Source of the DNA: Rhodococcus erythropolis NBRC 15567
Lineage (GTDB): Bacteria > Actinomycetota > Actinomycetes > Mycobacteriales > Mycobacteriaceae
Assembly (NCBI RefSeq): GCF_001552595.1
Contig: NZ_BCRM01000013.1
Span: forward strand, 26,018 to 90,017
Reading direction: 5' to 3'
Length of the DNA stretch: 64,000 bases
In this document: positions 34,705 to 44,884 of the stretch, in pieces
How positions within the stretch are numbered: position 1 is the stretch's first letter
Layout: every line of letters starts with the position of its first letter
Notes under the pieces: generated by a model
Database searches by the model: none
Told to the model about the DNA's origin: nothing
Seen by the model: the letters and a program-made list of their open reading frames with translations, nothing else
Translations under genes and position numbers: made by a program

Positions 34705-36001
34705 CAAGAATGCGGCACCGGCGCCTTGCGAAAATGAGGCACCGAACAATCCGCTGATCTTGCGAACGGCATTGGTGATCGCGGTCATCGGCGCGAGCGG
34801 AGCCTTTCAGGCCTACACGCAGAAGACAGCGCTCGGATCGTTGCTCGTACACGGTTCGGCTGTTCTCTCGGCGACACTCGCGTTGGTCTACTTCCTCGAC
34901 CGGCGATACTCACGCAACGCGTCCTGGCCTGTCTTCACGCTTCTGATCGCGGCCGGCGTTCCGGCAGCCAGCTGGTACTGGTCGACGTTGCCCCGGAACT
35001 CCGTCGTCGCCGGCATCGTCATCGTGTGCCTGGCGATCACGGGAATCATGGTCGCCCGCGAGTTGACCTTCCCGGTGCGAGTGCGGACTGTGGCCGTCAC
35101 CTTGCTGGTACTACTCGTGCTGTCGCTGATGGTCGTGGTCCTCGATCCTTCGACCGGCATCGATGTGGACACCCGCACTGTTGCCTATCGCGGAATCTTC
35201 ACGCACAAGAATACTTTGGGCCGAATGGCTGCGATCGAAGTTGTCCTTGTTGCTGTCATGCTCATGCTTCCCGACGTCAAGCGTATTCCGTGGGTGGCGG
35301 CGTTGGCTGTTGCCGGCATCGTGTTGTTCGAAGCCCGGAGCCAGACCAGTCTCGTCGCTGCAGGGATTGCGCTGGCGACAGTGCTTGCTCTGAAGTGCCT
35401 TCGACGGACACCTAACGCTCGCCTCGCCTCGACGGTGATCATCGGGCTGTACATCGGGGTGTCCGGCGCGATGAAGGTGCTCGGACCCGATGTCGCAGCG
35501 CTACTCTCGCGAGATGTCACGTTGACCGGCCGGCTGCATCTCTGGACGGTATCCGAGTACTACGCCGAACAGCGGCCCCTGCTCGGATGGGGCTTCGGCT
35601 CGGTCTGGGCACCTGACAGCGTTGTCGGACAGATGATCCGGTCCAAGCTGTCCTTTCCGGCGACCAGCGCGCACAACGGAATGCTCGACATTCGTCTCCA
35701 GATCGGTTGGATCGGATTCCTGCTGCTGTTGGCCGGCTATTACCTGCTTCTGAACACGGCGCTCGGGCGAGCTCGCAGCAGAACGGAGTACATCGCCGTC
35801 GTCGCGATCATGGTTCTCGTCTTCTCGATGGACTTGACGGAGTCGACGCTCTTCTTCGGCGCCATGTGGCTGATCGCATGGGTCTTCCTGGCGCCGTACG
35901 GACCCTCGACGCACCGCTCTCACAGTGCAGGCAACGCCGAATTGTCGATCCGTAGGGGTCGTGCGTACGGGTTCGCTCCGGAGCGAAGAGGAGGTCAGTG
36001 A
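34691..36001 (+). CDS. O-antigen polymerase/ligase (Wzy-like), locus B
   Basis: This 436-residue polytopic protein has ~11-12 helices. The family region includes YRGIFTHKNTLGRMAAIEVV (about 160) and, in the large outer loop, LTGRLHLWTVSEYYAEQRP with GWGFGSVW and SAHNGMLDIRLQIG. The G-R-x-x-L-W and HN-x-x-L-D motifs are those of Wzy_C polymerases. ATG 34691 lies inside the end of the initiator gene. It would polymerise locus B repeat units outside the membrane. It differs clearly in sequence from the Wzy-like gene at 13381. Confidence 0.85.
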   Translation: MAPTDKNAAPAPCENEAPNNPLILRTALVIAVIGASGAFQAYTQKTALGSLLVHGSAVLSATLALVYFLDRRYSRNASWPVFTLLIAAGVPAASWYWSTLPRNSVVAGIVIVCLAITGIMVARELTFPVRVRTVAVTLLVLLVLSLMVVVLDPSTGIDVDTRTVAYRGIFTHKNTLGRMAAIEVVLVAVMLMLPDVKRIPWVAALAVAGIVLFEARSQTSLVAAGIALATVLALKCLRRTPNARLASTVIIGLYIGVSGAMKVLGPDVAALLSRDVTLTGRLHLWTVSEYYAEQRPLLGWGFGSVWAPDSVVGQMIRSKLSFPATSAHNGMLDIRLQIGWIGFLLLLAGYYLLLNTALGRARSRTEYIAVVAIMVLVFSMDLTESTLFFGAMWLIAWVFLAPYGPSTHRSHSAGNAELSIRRGRAYGFAPERRGGQ

Positions 36002-36002
36002 G

Positions 36003-37214
36003 ATGTACAAGTCGTTCGATGTGGCGCGTTCGAAGCCTGAAGTGAACCCGACGTCCGCCGGTGGATCCACGCCGCCGAAAGCCTTGATGTTCCATGCGAT
36101 CTATCGGAATCCGGGTGGTGAGGAGCAGAGCTTCGCGAACGAATCCAAGCTCCTGAAATCGATCGGATACGAGACCGTTCAGTGCACCACCGAGAATTCC
36201 AAGATCTCCCGGGGACCGTGGGCGGCAGTCACCGCAGTGTTCAGTCCTCGAGTACTCGTCGATGCGTTGCGCATCATTCGTTCGGAGCGACCGGACATCG
36301 TCTACGTGAACAATCTCTGGCCGGCGTTCTCGGCTTCGTTGCTCGTGGCCGCACGAGCCGCCGCAATTCCTACGTTGCAGGCGGTTCGGAACTATCGCCT
36401 GGCCACACCGTCAGCCAAGTTGCGCGCAGATGGCACGTGCACCGAATGCGGTTCCACCAATTACTTCACGAGTTGTGTCCGCAACGGATGCTACGGAAAC
36501 AGCCGACTGCAGAGCCTTGTCTGCTACCTGAGCGCTGCGGCGGTCAAGCTGAGCGTCTTGGGGTGGAAGCAGCACAGGTTCGTCGCAACGAGCGCAATGA
36601 CAGCACGTCTGGTCGAGGGACGACTGATCGATTCTGGCCGCGTCGTGGTTCGTCCGAACTTCGGATTCGAAGAAAATGAACCCGAGTTCCGGAGCACTGA
36701 TGCGGTTGTGTGCGTCAGCCGACTGACACCGGAGAAGGGCGTCCTGGACTTGGTGCGCAACTGGCCGCAGGGCGCTGGAAGTCCCTCGCTCACAGTTCTC
36801 GGTGACGGACCACAGTACGGCGAGATCTCCAGCATAAGCGCAGCTCTCGACAACGTCACGCTGGCCGGATTCACTTCACACGAAGATGTGATCGAGATAC
36901 TCCGCGACAGTGCGGCGTCCGTGGTGCCGTCTCAGTGGGCAGAACCGTTCGGGCGGGTTGCGATCGAGTCGATGTCGGTTGGCACCCCGGTCATCTACGC
37001 AACCAGCGGTGCACTCGCGGACATCGTCGGACCGGGCGGAACGCCTCTCCATACCTTGGAAGAGTCGTCGATACGCGAGGCCCTCGACCGAATCTTCGGA
37101 GCGGACGACCGATCGGCGATACGCAGATCCGCTTATCGTCACTACTCGAATCGCTTCACATCGCGCAAAGCGGCGACGTCGATGCGTGAGCTCATCAACG
37201 AGGTGAGATCGTGA
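36003..37214 (+). CDS. GT4 glycosyltransferase with a Cys cluster, locus B
   Basis: ATG 36003 has GAGGAGG 8 nt upstream, giving 403 residues. GT-B features: MFHAIYRNPGGEEQSFANES, DIVYVNNLWPAFSAS, VCVSRLTPEKGVLDLVR, LTVLGDGPQYGEI and PSQWAEPFGRVAIESMSVG (E-x7-E). Near residue 140 an insert holds CTECG, TSCVRNGC and a later LVC, spaced like a metal-binding knuckle seen in some GT4 enzymes. It overlaps the flippase gene by 4 bp. The donor is unknown. Confidence 0.88.
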   Translation: MYKSFDVARSKPEVNPTSAGGSTPPKALMFHAIYRNPGGEEQSFANESKLLKSIGYETVQCTTENSKISRGPWAAVTAVFSPRVLVDALRIIRSERPDIVYVNNLWPAFSASLLVAARAAAIPTLQAVRNYRLATPSAKLRADGTCTECGSTNYFTSCVRNGCYGNSRLQSLVCYLSAAAVKLSVLGWKQHRFVATSAMTARLVEGRLIDSGRVVVRPNFGFEENEPEFRSTDAVVCVSRLTPEKGVLDLVRNWPQGAGSPSLTVLGDGPQYGEISSISAALDNVTLAGFTSHEDVIEILRDSAASVVPSQWAEPFGRVAIESMSVGTPVIYATSGALADIVGPGGTPLHTLEESSIREALDRIFGADDRSAIRRSAYRHYSNRFTSRKAATSMRELINEVRS

Positions 37215-38422
37215 ACGATCGCACTCGGCATGTGACATTCATGGCCGATCAAGGGCTTTCGAGCGTCCTCACTTTTGTCGTTCTCACCTCGGTGGCACGA
37301 CTCGGTGGTCCGATCGAAGTCGGCCAGGTTGCCGTGATTCAATCGGCGGGTCTGTTGGCACTGGCACTGGGGAGAGCGATCGGCGTCGACGTCTGGCTGT
37401 CGCGAGGGGCGGGGTCCGACGAGCGTGGACCGGCGTTGGCACCCACGATCGTGCTGGCGGCGGTATCGGTGACATCGGTGTGGGCACTGTTCCTGATCGC
37501 CGGCTCGGACTCGATGAATCTCACGGTATACGCCTTGGCTGCAGCTGGTTTCGTGGTTTTGGACGTGATACGCACGATGCTGATGCACGACGGAGCGAGT
37601 TGGATCTCTGCGTCGATACAGATCGTGACACTCTCGTTCGTCCTTATTGCAGCTTTCCTGGTCGAGAATCTGACACTTGCACTCGTGACCTATACGGTCG
37701 GTGTCTTCGTCGCGCTCGCGCTCGGTCACGCATCCATGCGTCTGGTACCGCCGGTGCCGTCGGTCAGGTACTCGCGCACTCACCGATACAGATCCGTGCC
37801 GTTTGCGATCGAGATATTGATGGGATCAGCTGCGCAGCAGGCGATGTTCTTGATACTCACCGTGGTGGCGTCGATCTCGATGATCGGTGAGATCAGAACT
37901 GCCCAGACACTGCTCGGTCCACTGTCCTTGATGTTCGCGGGCATCTCGCCAATTCTGATGCGTAAGTTCGGCAGTGGTGTCGAAGCGATGAGCGCGAGCG
38001 AGTTCATGGCACTCGGCCGCCGAGTGGGCTTGCAGATCTTCTGGGTTTCGATCATCTGCGTTTCGCTGATCTGTCTCACACTCGAGATTCGACTCTCGGG
38101 AGTGCGATTGATGGATCATCTGGTCGGACCGCACTTTCCGAACTTGATACCGGTCATTCTGCTCTGCGGGTTGGCGGTGGCGTTCAACGGGATTCTGCTG
38201 GGAGTCGGCACGTCGATCCGCGTCGTGGACAAGACGGGAAACCTCAACAGATTTCGCGCCTTGCTGTTGCCTCTGCAGTTTCTGATCGTTCTCGGGGCAG
38301 GACTGACCGACAGCGCCGTACACGTCGCAGGAGCATTGGCCGCGTCGGCGTGCGTCAGCGCGAGCGTCGCACTCCTGGTCTCGATGAACCGTGGCGCCCG
38401 ACCGAAAGTTGACCTCTCATGA
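37211..38422 (+). CDS. Wzx-like flippase, locus B
   Basis: This 403-residue polytopic protein starts FMADQGLSSVLTFVVLTSVA with the typical GQVAVIQSAGLLALALGRAI after it, and has about 12 helices. It resembles MATE/Wzx transporters but has little direct similarity by eye to the locus A flippase, consistent with a different repeat unit. GTG 37211 overlaps the GT4 gene, and the GT2 ATG overlaps its stop. The flippase role is inferred from topology and locus. Confidence 0.8.
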   Translation: MNDRTRHVTFMADQGLSSVLTFVVLTSVARLGGPIEVGQVAVIQSAGLLALALGRAIGVDVWLSRGAGSDERGPALAPTIVLAAVSVTSVWALFLIAGSDSMNLTVYALAAAGFVVLDVIRTMLMHDGASWISASIQIVTLSFVLIAAFLVENLTLALVTYTVGVFVALALGHASMRLVPPVPSVRYSRTHRYRSVPFAIEILMGSAAQQAMFLILTVVASISMIGEIRTAQTLLGPLSLMFAGISPILMRKFGSGVEAMSASEFMALGRRVGLQIFWVSIICVSLICLTLEIRLSGVRLMDHLVGPHFPNLIPVILLCGLAVAFNGILLGVGTSIRVVDKTGNLNRFRALLLPLQFLIVLGAGLTDSAVHVAGALAASACVSASVALLVSMNRGARPKVDLS

Positions 38423-39315
38423 AGAATCCCAGCGGCGTCATAGTGGCGATTCTGACCTTCCGTCGCGAATCGGAACTGGCTGTATGCATCGACAGCGTCC
38501 GGGCATCGATCCAGGCTTCCGGTGTCTCCGCCCAGGTCGTAGTAGGCGACAACGACCCGGAATCCACCACACCGACGTATGTTGCCGACGGGATCGAACG
38601 ACTGCATCTCGGATTCGGCGGGGTATCTCCGGCGCGACGTGCGCTGGTCGATCTCGCCCGTGCACGAGATCGTCGGTACATCGTCTTCGTCGACGACGAC
38701 GAGTACGTCGATGTCGCCTGGCTGTCGAATCTCCTCACCTGCGCCGCAGATTTCGACGCAGGTGCTGTGGCCGGTCCTGTGATTCCGGTGGGTCTGCCTG
38801 CCTCAGAACTTCCATTGCACACTCGCGTTCGCCATTCGACCGGCACCCCGGTCGCGTCTGCAGGCGCTGGAAATCTGTTGTTGGACCTGAAGACTTTGAA
38901 CGGCTTGAACTTCAGTGACGACTGGGATCTACCTGGCGGCGAGGACACCGAGTTCACGCTCAGAATGAGCGCCGGCGGTGTCCGGTTGTTGTGGTGCGAC
39001 GAGGCGCTTGCGTACGAACCCGTCGACGAGAATCGGCGTCGGGACTCCTGGCTCTTCGCCCGGTATGTCAACAACGGACGAATCCTCGCGGTCTGTCAGG
39101 GACAGCTCGACCTGCCACTGTTGACGGCTCAGAGTGCCAAACGCGCTCTGCTCGTACTCGCGTCGGCGACGTTGATCCCCGTTGCCCTGATCAGTCCACG
39201 GATCAAACGCGTGGTTCTCGACCACGGTGCACGCAACATCGGTTGGTTCTCAGAGCGATTCAGCTGCCGCGATTCTCGGAAGCCGCGCGCACAGAGGCTG
39301 GTGGTAGCGCGATGA
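38419..39315 (+). CDS. GT2 glycosyltransferase, locus B
   Basis: This 298-residue GT-A enzyme contains VAILTFRRESELAVCIDSVR (residues ~9-28), VVVGDNDPE, YIVFVDDDEYVDVAWL (the DxD metal site, about 94) and LPGGEDTEFTLRMSAGG (the ED catalytic-base region). A hydrophobic segment near the C-terminus (ALLVLASATLIPVALIS) suggests membrane association. Only locus B has a non-processive GT2. It overlaps neighbours on both sides. Confidence 0.88.
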   Translation: MKNPSGVIVAILTFRRESELAVCIDSVRASIQASGVSAQVVVGDNDPESTTPTYVADGIERLHLGFGGVSPARRALVDLARARDRRYIVFVDDDEYVDVAWLSNLLTCAADFDAGAVAGPVIPVGLPASELPLHTRVRHSTGTPVASAGAGNLLLDLKTLNGLNFSDDWDLPGGEDTEFTLRMSAGGVRLLWCDEALAYEPVDENRRRDSWLFARYVNNGRILAVCQGQLDLPLLTAQSAKRALLVLASATLIPVALISPRIKRVVLDHGARNIGWFSERFSCRDSRKPRAQRLVVAR

Positions 39316-40478
39316 CACGGTTGTTGATGACGGCATACGCCTGCGATCCGAATCAGGGGAGTGAATCCGGTGCGGGTTGGGCGCTTCTCTCGGCGGCTTC
39401 CGAACTGTGTGAGTCGATCACGGTGGTGACTCGCTCCGGTGAGGCGACCGCATTGGAATCGGAGTGTGAAAAGCTCGGTTGCGAAGTTCGTGTCGTGCGA
39501 ATAGCGACTTTGACCGCGGAAGAAGCCGGATCGTACGGTCGCTACCTCCGATGGCTCTGGCGCACTTCGGTGTTCGTTCGGCGTGAAGCGGCAAACTTCG
39601 ACGTCCTGCACCATGCAACGTTCGCCTCCGACTGGCTGCCTCCACCGGTGCTGTTCGGTGGAGCCGGCGGCGCACGACTCGTATGGGGGCCTGCCGGGGG
39701 CAACACCTACCCGCCGATGCCGCTCGCCAAGCGCATCGGTGTGCGGTATCTGGCATCCACGGTAGTTCGAACCTGCTCGACGAAAGCCGTTCGGTCACTG
39801 ACACATATCTTCATGGCCGGACGAGTTGACACTTTCATCGCGATGAACTCCGACAGCGGACGTGGCGCACCGCGGGCACGCAACGTCGTCATCCAACCCA
39901 ATTGTGTTCTGGACTACGACGGAATCGAGAAGCAAGCGGTACCCAGGCCGAAACGAAGGCTCTTGTTCGTAGGAAGACTGTTGCAGTACAAAGGAATCGA
40001 CCTGATTCTGGACGCGCTCGAGCATTTGGGCACCGAGTGGTCCATGACCTTTGTCGGGGAGGGACCCGCCCGCGGGCGGATCGAGAAGTCGCTTCCGTAT
40101 CGGCGCGGTCAGGTCACGCTTCGCGGGTGGCGCGACAGATCGGAAGTGGTGGGCGAGATGGGGTCCTCCTCCGTTCTGCTCTTCCCGAGTATGCACGATT
40201 CGGGCGGCTGGGTGGCGGCCGAAGCGGCTGCGGTGGGCCTCCCGGTGGTCTGTTTGGATCTCGGCGGTGTGCCGACACTGGCCGGTAGGAACGCCGTGGC
40301 GATCCCGGTTGCTCCGGCGTCGACTCTCGCCTCTCGTATCGCTCGATCGGTTGTCGAGTCAGAACTTTCTTTCTTTGAACCGCAGCGTGATTGGACTCGA
40401 TCTCGGCTGAAATCGGTCTTGTCGCGCAGCTACGGCCAGTGCAATGAACGTCAACAAACGAACTCGAAGAAGTGGTGA
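39312..40478 (+). CDS. GT4-like glycosyltransferase, locus B
   Basis: This 388-residue GT-B enzyme starts at ATG 39312, inside the GT2 stop. It has LLMTAYACDPNQGSESGAGW at the N-terminus (the YACxPxxGSExGxGW signature), LHHATFASDWLP, LVWGPAGGNTYPP, LLFVGRLLQYKGIDLILDAL and FPSMHDSGGWVAAEAAAVG. This signature group is common in EPS loci with sugar-donor specificity not readable from sequence. The C-terminus is polar and Lys/Gln-rich. Confidence 0.86.
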   Translation: MTRLLMTAYACDPNQGSESGAGWALLSAASELCESITVVTRSGEATALESECEKLGCEVRVVRIATLTAEEAGSYGRYLRWLWRTSVFVRREAANFDVLHHATFASDWLPPPVLFGGAGGARLVWGPAGGNTYPPMPLAKRIGVRYLASTVVRTCSTKAVRSLTHIFMAGRVDTFIAMNSDSGRGAPRARNVVIQPNCVLDYDGIEKQAVPRPKRRLLFVGRLLQYKGIDLILDALEHLGTEWSMTFVGEGPARGRIEKSLPYRRGQVTLRGWRDRSEVVGEMGSSSVLLFPSMHDSGGWVAAEAAAVGLPVVCLDLGGVPTLAGRNAVAIPVAPASTLASRIARSVVESELSFFEPQRDWTRSRLKSVLSRSYGQCNERQQTNSKKW

Positions 40479-40483
40479 GACAG

Positions 40484-41281
40484 ATGAGCAGTCCGTTCGA
40501 GGTCATCGAGGTGGGTGGCATTCCGTTTGCCGCGACCAATCTCGAGGGAGCAACCGATTGGGTAGTCAACGACAGACGAGAGGGAGCGGGAACCGGAGTC
40601 TCCGTGAGGTTGTCGAATTCCTACTGCGTGTCGGCGGCGCACAGCGATCGCGACTACTCCGCGGTTTTGAAGGGTCCCGGTGTGAACTTCGCAGACGGAA
40701 CCCCGGTCAACTGGGTGATGCGCCTGATCGGCGGCACCGCTTCCGATCACGTCGGTGTTCGACCAGTCCGGGGTCCGTCGTTCTTCGAGGCCACCCTGGA
40801 CAAGGGGCGCCGCTACGGCCTTCGTCACCATTTTGTCGGCACGACAGAAGAGACGTTGAGCCTCTTGACGGATCGAGTCGAGGAGCTGTATCCGGGTATC
40901 GAGGTGGCTGGCACTTATGCCCCGCCGTTTGCCGCGTTCAGCAAGGAGTTCGTCGATGACATCATCACGAAGGTCGGTCCGTCGGCCCCGGACATCGTGT
41001 GGGTCGGCTTGGGAGCTCCGAAGCAGGATTTTGTCACGAAGGCGATAGCGGATCGAACCGACTACGTGGCCGTCGGTGTCGGCGCGGCCTTCGACTTTTT
41101 GGCCGGAACTGTCTCGGAGGCACCATCTTTCGTTCAGAACTCGGGTTTCGAGTGGCTGTATCGACTTGCATCGGAACCCAAACGTCTGTGGCGGCGCTAC
41201 CTGTTCGGTAACTCGACCTTCGTTCGGTTGGCATCGCGTGACATTCGAAAGTTCCTCGGCCGTTCGGGGGGACGCACATGA
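40484..41281 (+). CDS. WecG/TagA/CpsF family glycosyltransferase, locus B
   Basis: This 265-residue protein contains [37 protein letters not shown] (catalytic Asp), [31 protein letters not shown] and [17 protein letters not shown], the full set of WecG/TagA signatures. These GT26 enzymes transfer ManNAc(A), or Glc-type sugars in EPS systems, to lipid-linked acceptors. ATG 40484 has GGTGAG upstream. A basic C-terminus ([12 protein letters not shown]) would dock to the membrane. No counterpart exists in locus A. Confidence 0.92.
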   Translation: MSSPFEVIEVGGIPFAATNLEGATDWVVNDRREGAGTGVSVRLSNSYCVSAAHSDRDYSAVLKGPGVNFADGTPVNWVMRLIGGTASDHVGVRPVRGPSFFEATLDKGRRYGLRHHFVGTTEETLSLLTDRVEELYPGIEVAGTYAPPFAAFSKEFVDDIITKVGPSAPDIVWVGLGAPKQDFVTKAIADRTDYVAVGVGAAFDFLAGTVSEAPSFVQNSGFEWLYRLASEPKRLWRRYLFGNSTFVRLASRDIRKFLGRSGGRT

Positions 41282-41378
41282 GCGAGATCGAGACTGCCGG
41301 GCGATTCGGAGGAATACGGACCACAACCGTGGTTTCGCAACTATCAGGCGGGCTGTCCCGCAACGGAAGGAACGCAGG

Positions 41379-42410
41379 ATGAAACGCGCACTGATTACCG
41401 GAATCACGGGACAGGACGGCTCTTACCTCGCCGAGTTGCTGCTCTCCAAAGGCTACGAGGTTCACGGACTGATCCGTCGATCGTCGACGTTCAATACTTC
41501 GAGGATCAACCACATCTATGTGGACCCCCACCATGCGGATGCACGGCTTTTCCTTCACTACGGTGACCTCAGTGACGGAGCGCGCCTGGTGACGCTGCTC
41601 GCGCAGATCAAACCGGACGAGGTATACAACCTCGCTGCGCAGTCTCACGTCAGAGTCAGCTTCGACGAACCCGAACACACGGGGAACACGACAGGTGTCG
41701 GGTCGATCCGACTACTGGAAGCGGTTCGGATGGCCGGACTCGACTGCCGGTTCTACCAGGCGTCGAGCTCTGAGATGTTCGGTGCCACACCACCGCCGCA
41801 GAACGAGGAGACACCGTTCTATCCACGCTCGCCCTACGGTGCGGCGAAGGTGTACTCGTACTGGATCACCAAGAACTACCGTGAGGCGTACGGAATCTTC
41901 GCGGTGAACGGAATTCTGTTCAATCACGAGTCCCCCAGGCGTGGTGAGACGTTCGTGACGCGCAAGATCACGCGGGCAGTCGCACGTATCAAGGCCGGGA
42001 TCGAGGATCATCTGTACATGGGTAATCTCGATGCGATACGCGATTGGGGGTACGCGCCGGAGTATGTCGAGGGAATGTGGCGCATGCTGCAGGTCGACGA
42101 GCCTGAGGATTTTGTGCTGGCCACCGGTGGCAACTACTCGGTGCGCGACTTCCTCACAGTCGCTTTCGAACACGCAGGTCTGAACTGGGAGAACCACGTT
42201 CGATTCGACGAACGGTATCTTCGGCCGACCGAGGTGGACGCACTGATCGGGGATCCGAGCCATGCCGAGCGCAAACTCGGTTGGAAGGCCGGCGTGCACA
42301 CACCCGAACTGGCCCGGATCATGGTCGAGGCAGACATCGAAGCGCTCGAACATGAAGGGCGCCCGTGGATCGACACTCCGGCACTTCCCGACTGGTTGGC
42401 GACGCGATGA
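41379..42410 (+). CDS. gmd: GDP-mannose 4,6-dehydratase, locus B copy
   Basis: This is the second Gmd, 343 residues, with the same motif set as the copy at 26057 ([38 protein letters not shown]). Changes cluster near residues 40-60 and in the C-terminal ~50 residues; the central region is almost unchanged. ATG 41379 has GGAAGG upstream. The intervening 41282-41378 bp has no gene. Retaining two copies suggests recent duplication, gene conversion or a demand for independent expression. Confidence 0.95.
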   Translation: MKRALITGITGQDGSYLAELLLSKGYEVHGLIRRSSTFNTSRINHIYVDPHHADARLFLHYGDLSDGARLVTLLAQIKPDEVYNLAAQSHVRVSFDEPEHTGNTTGVGSIRLLEAVRMAGLDCRFYQASSSEMFGATPPPQNEETPFYPRSPYGAAKVYSYWITKNYREAYGIFAVNGILFNHESPRRGETFVTRKITRAVARIKAGIEDHLYMGNLDAIRDWGYAPEYVEGMWRMLQVDEPEDFVLATGGNYSVRDFLTVAFEHAGLNWENHVRFDERYLRPTEVDALIGDPSHAERKLGWKAGVHTPELARIMVEADIEALEHEGRPWIDTPALPDWLATR

Positions 42411-43375
42411 GTGATTCATTCGCAGCGCGACCACTCGATCGAGGCGCACCGTTCTACGTGGCTGGACACCGAGGTTTGGTCGGCTCTTCGGTGTGGCGAA
42501 AACTGGAATCTGCCGGCTTCTCCCGGTTGCTCGGACGGACCTCCGCCGAACTCGATCTGCGTGAGCGGGAAGCTGTTTTCGAGTTTTTCGCCCGCGAAAA
42601 GCCGACCAACGTGATCCTTGCAGCAGCAAAAGTTGGTGGGATTGCGGCGAACAGCACGTTCCTCGTCGACTTCCTGTCGGAGAATCTCCGTATCCAGGTG
42701 AACGTGCTCGACGCTGCCCTTGCACACGGCGTCGAGCGTCTCCTGTTCCTCGGATCATCGTGCATCTACCCGAAATTGGCGCCGCAGCCGATCAAGGAGG
42801 AATACCTGCTCACCGGGCATCTCGAGCCGACCAACGACGCCTATGCAATAGCAAAGATTGCGGGAATACTCCATGTTCAAGCTGCCAGGCGGCAGCATGG
42901 TCGATCCTGGATCTCGGCGATGCCCACCAACCTGTACGGCCCGGGAGACAATTTCTCGCCGCGTGGATCGCATGTACTTCCCGCCCTCGTTCGGCGTTAC
43001 GACGAGGCGCAGTCATCCGCAGTGCCGTTGGTTGTCAACTGGGGGAGTGGCAATCCTCGACGTGAATTTCTGCATGTCGACGATCTGGCGTCGGCGTGTC
43101 TGCATCTGCTCGACAACTACGACGGTGCATCGCACGTCAACGTGGGAACCGGCGAGGACCACACAATTCGTGAGATCGCTTCGATGGTTGCCGACGAGGT
43201 CGGATACACCGGCGAGACGCGGTGGGACACCTCGAAGCCTGACGGAACAATGCAGAAACTTCTGGACGTGAGCATGATTCGTGAACTCGGATGGCGGCCG
43301 ACAATCGGATTGCGCGAGGGAATCGCGTCGACGGTCTCGTGGTACCGAGACAACATCGGTGCCGTGCGCACCTGA
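42407..43375 (+). CDS. fcl: GDP-L-fucose synthase, locus B copy
   Basis: This 322-residue paralog of the enzyme at 27085 contains [49 protein letters not shown] and [17 protein letters not shown]. It overlaps gmd by 4 bp (ATGA), as in locus A. Its completeness and intact active-site Tyr/Lys indicate that it is functional and not a decaying duplicate. Confidence 0.95.
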   Translation: MSDSFAARPLDRGAPFYVAGHRGLVGSSVWRKLESAGFSRLLGRTSAELDLREREAVFEFFAREKPTNVILAAAKVGGIAANSTFLVDFLSENLRIQVNVLDAALAHGVERLLFLGSSCIYPKLAPQPIKEEYLLTGHLEPTNDAYAIAKIAGILHVQAARRQHGRSWISAMPTNLYGPGDNFSPRGSHVLPALVRRYDEAQSSAVPLVVNWGSGNPRREFLHVDDLASACLHLLDNYDGASHVNVGTGEDHTIREIASMVADEVGYTGETRWDTSKPDGTMQKLLDVSMIRELGWRPTIGLREGIASTVSWYRDNIGAVRT

Positions 43376-43428
43376 ATTACCCATCCCATCAACACTTCAC
43401 ACACTGTCGAGAAAGCAGATCGAGCAAC

Positions 43429-44754
43429 ATGAGCACTCGCATAGCAGTTTTCGGCACGGGATACCTGGGCGCGACACACGCGGCGTGTATGGCCGAACTC
43501 GGTCACGAGGTCCTCGGAGTGGATGTCGACGCGGCAAAGCTGGAGAAACTGGCAGCAGGGGAAGTTCCTTTCTACGAGCCAGGTTTGGGCGAGGTCCTAC
43601 GACGAAACATCGATCGAGGAAGGCTGAAGTTCACGTCGTCTTACGAGGAAGCCGCTGAATTTGCGGACGTGTTCTTCCTCGGGGTCGGTACGCCACAGAA
43701 GAAGGGTGAGTTCGCCGCTGACATGGTCTACGTGGATGCCGTGATCGAAACTCTGGCACCGCTGCTCACCAAACCCGCGGTCATCTTCGGGAAGTCCACG
43801 GTGCCGGTGGGAACCGCGGAACGGCTCGGTAAGCGCGCGCGGGAACTGGCACCGGTTGGTGACGGCGTCGAAGTCGCATGGAATCCCGAGTTTCTGCGCG
43901 AGGGGTTTGCCGTCCAGGACACATTGCATCCAGATCGTCTGGTGCTCGGGGTCGACCGCGGTCGACACGGTCGCGCGGAATCCGCTGCGCGCGAGGTTTA
44001 TGCAGACCTCCTCGATGAGGGAATTCCCTTTCTCGTCACGGACCTCGCTACGGCCGAGTTGGTCAAAGCGTCAGCGAATGCATTCCTGGCCACGAAAATC
44101 TCGTTCATCAACGCCATTTCCGAAGTGTGCGAGGCTGCTGGCGCCGACGTCACAGTGCTCGCCGACGCGATCGGGTACGACGTTCGGATCGGACGTCGAT
44201 TCCTCAACGCGGGAATTGGTTTCGGCGGCGGTTGCCTACCCAAGGACATCCGTGCCTTCATGGCTCGCGCCGGTGAACTCGGTGCCGACCAAGCACTGAC
44301 GTTCCTACGCGAAGTCGACAACATCAACATGCGCAGACGGACACGCATGGTCGAACTGGCGCGGGAGGCATGCGGATCGCTTCTCGGTGCGAGAGTCGCA
44401 GTTCTGGGTGCCGCGTTCAAACCGGACTCGGACGACGTTCGTGATTCGCCGGCGCTCAACGTCGCGGGTCAGATTCAGCTTCAAGGCGCAGCAGTGAACG
44501 TGTACGACCCGAAGGCCATGGACAATTCGCGTGCGCTGTTCCCGACGTTGACCTATTCGGCAAATGCGTTGGAGGCGTGCGAAGGCGCCGATGTCGTCCT
44601 GGTGTTGACCGAGTGGCCCGAATTTTTGAAGTTGCAGCCGTCCGATCTCGATGCAGTCGTTCGCAAGAAGGTGATCGTCGACGGGCGCAATTGCCTTTCC
44701 CCCGACGAGTGGCGAGGCGCAGGTTGGAACTACCGCGGACTGGGACGCCCGTGA
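43429..44754 (+). CDS. ugd: UDP-glucose 6-dehydrogenase, locus B copy
   Basis: This 441-residue protein from ATG 43429 contains AVFGTGYLGATHAACMAELG, GKSTVPVGTAERLGK, GFGGGCLPKDIRAFM and GAAFKPDSDDVRDSPAL. It is far closer to the locus A copy than to the third Ugd at 46914. It is placed, as in locus A, between fcl and the Wzc-like kinase, so the whole gmd-fcl-ugd-wzc block is duplicated. Confidence 0.95.
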   Translation: MSTRIAVFGTGYLGATHAACMAELGHEVLGVDVDAAKLEKLAAGEVPFYEPGLGEVLRRNIDRGRLKFTSSYEEAAEFADVFFLGVGTPQKKGEFAADMVYVDAVIETLAPLLTKPAVIFGKSTVPVGTAERLGKRARELAPVGDGVEVAWNPEFLREGFAVQDTLHPDRLVLGVDRGRHGRAESAAREVYADLLDEGIPFLVTDLATAELVKASANAFLATKISFINAISEVCEAAGADVTVLADAIGYDVRIGRRFLNAGIGFGGGCLPKDIRAFMARAGELGADQALTFLREVDNINMRRRTRMVELAREACGSLLGARVAVLGAAFKPDSDDVRDSPALNVAGQIQLQGAAVNVYDPKAMDNSRALFPTLTYSANALEACEGADVVLVLTEWPEFLKLQPSDLDAVVRKKVIVDGRNCLSPDEWRGAGWNYRGLGRP

Positions 44755-44884
44755 GCACAGGACGTTTCGTCCGTCGCAGCTGATCGATATCGAAATTGAG
44801 AAAGCCCGGTTCGCCCTCGCGGTCTGACCGGCAAAGACCGCTCAGACCCGCAGTGGACATGCGTGAGCCGAAGGAGACATCAAG

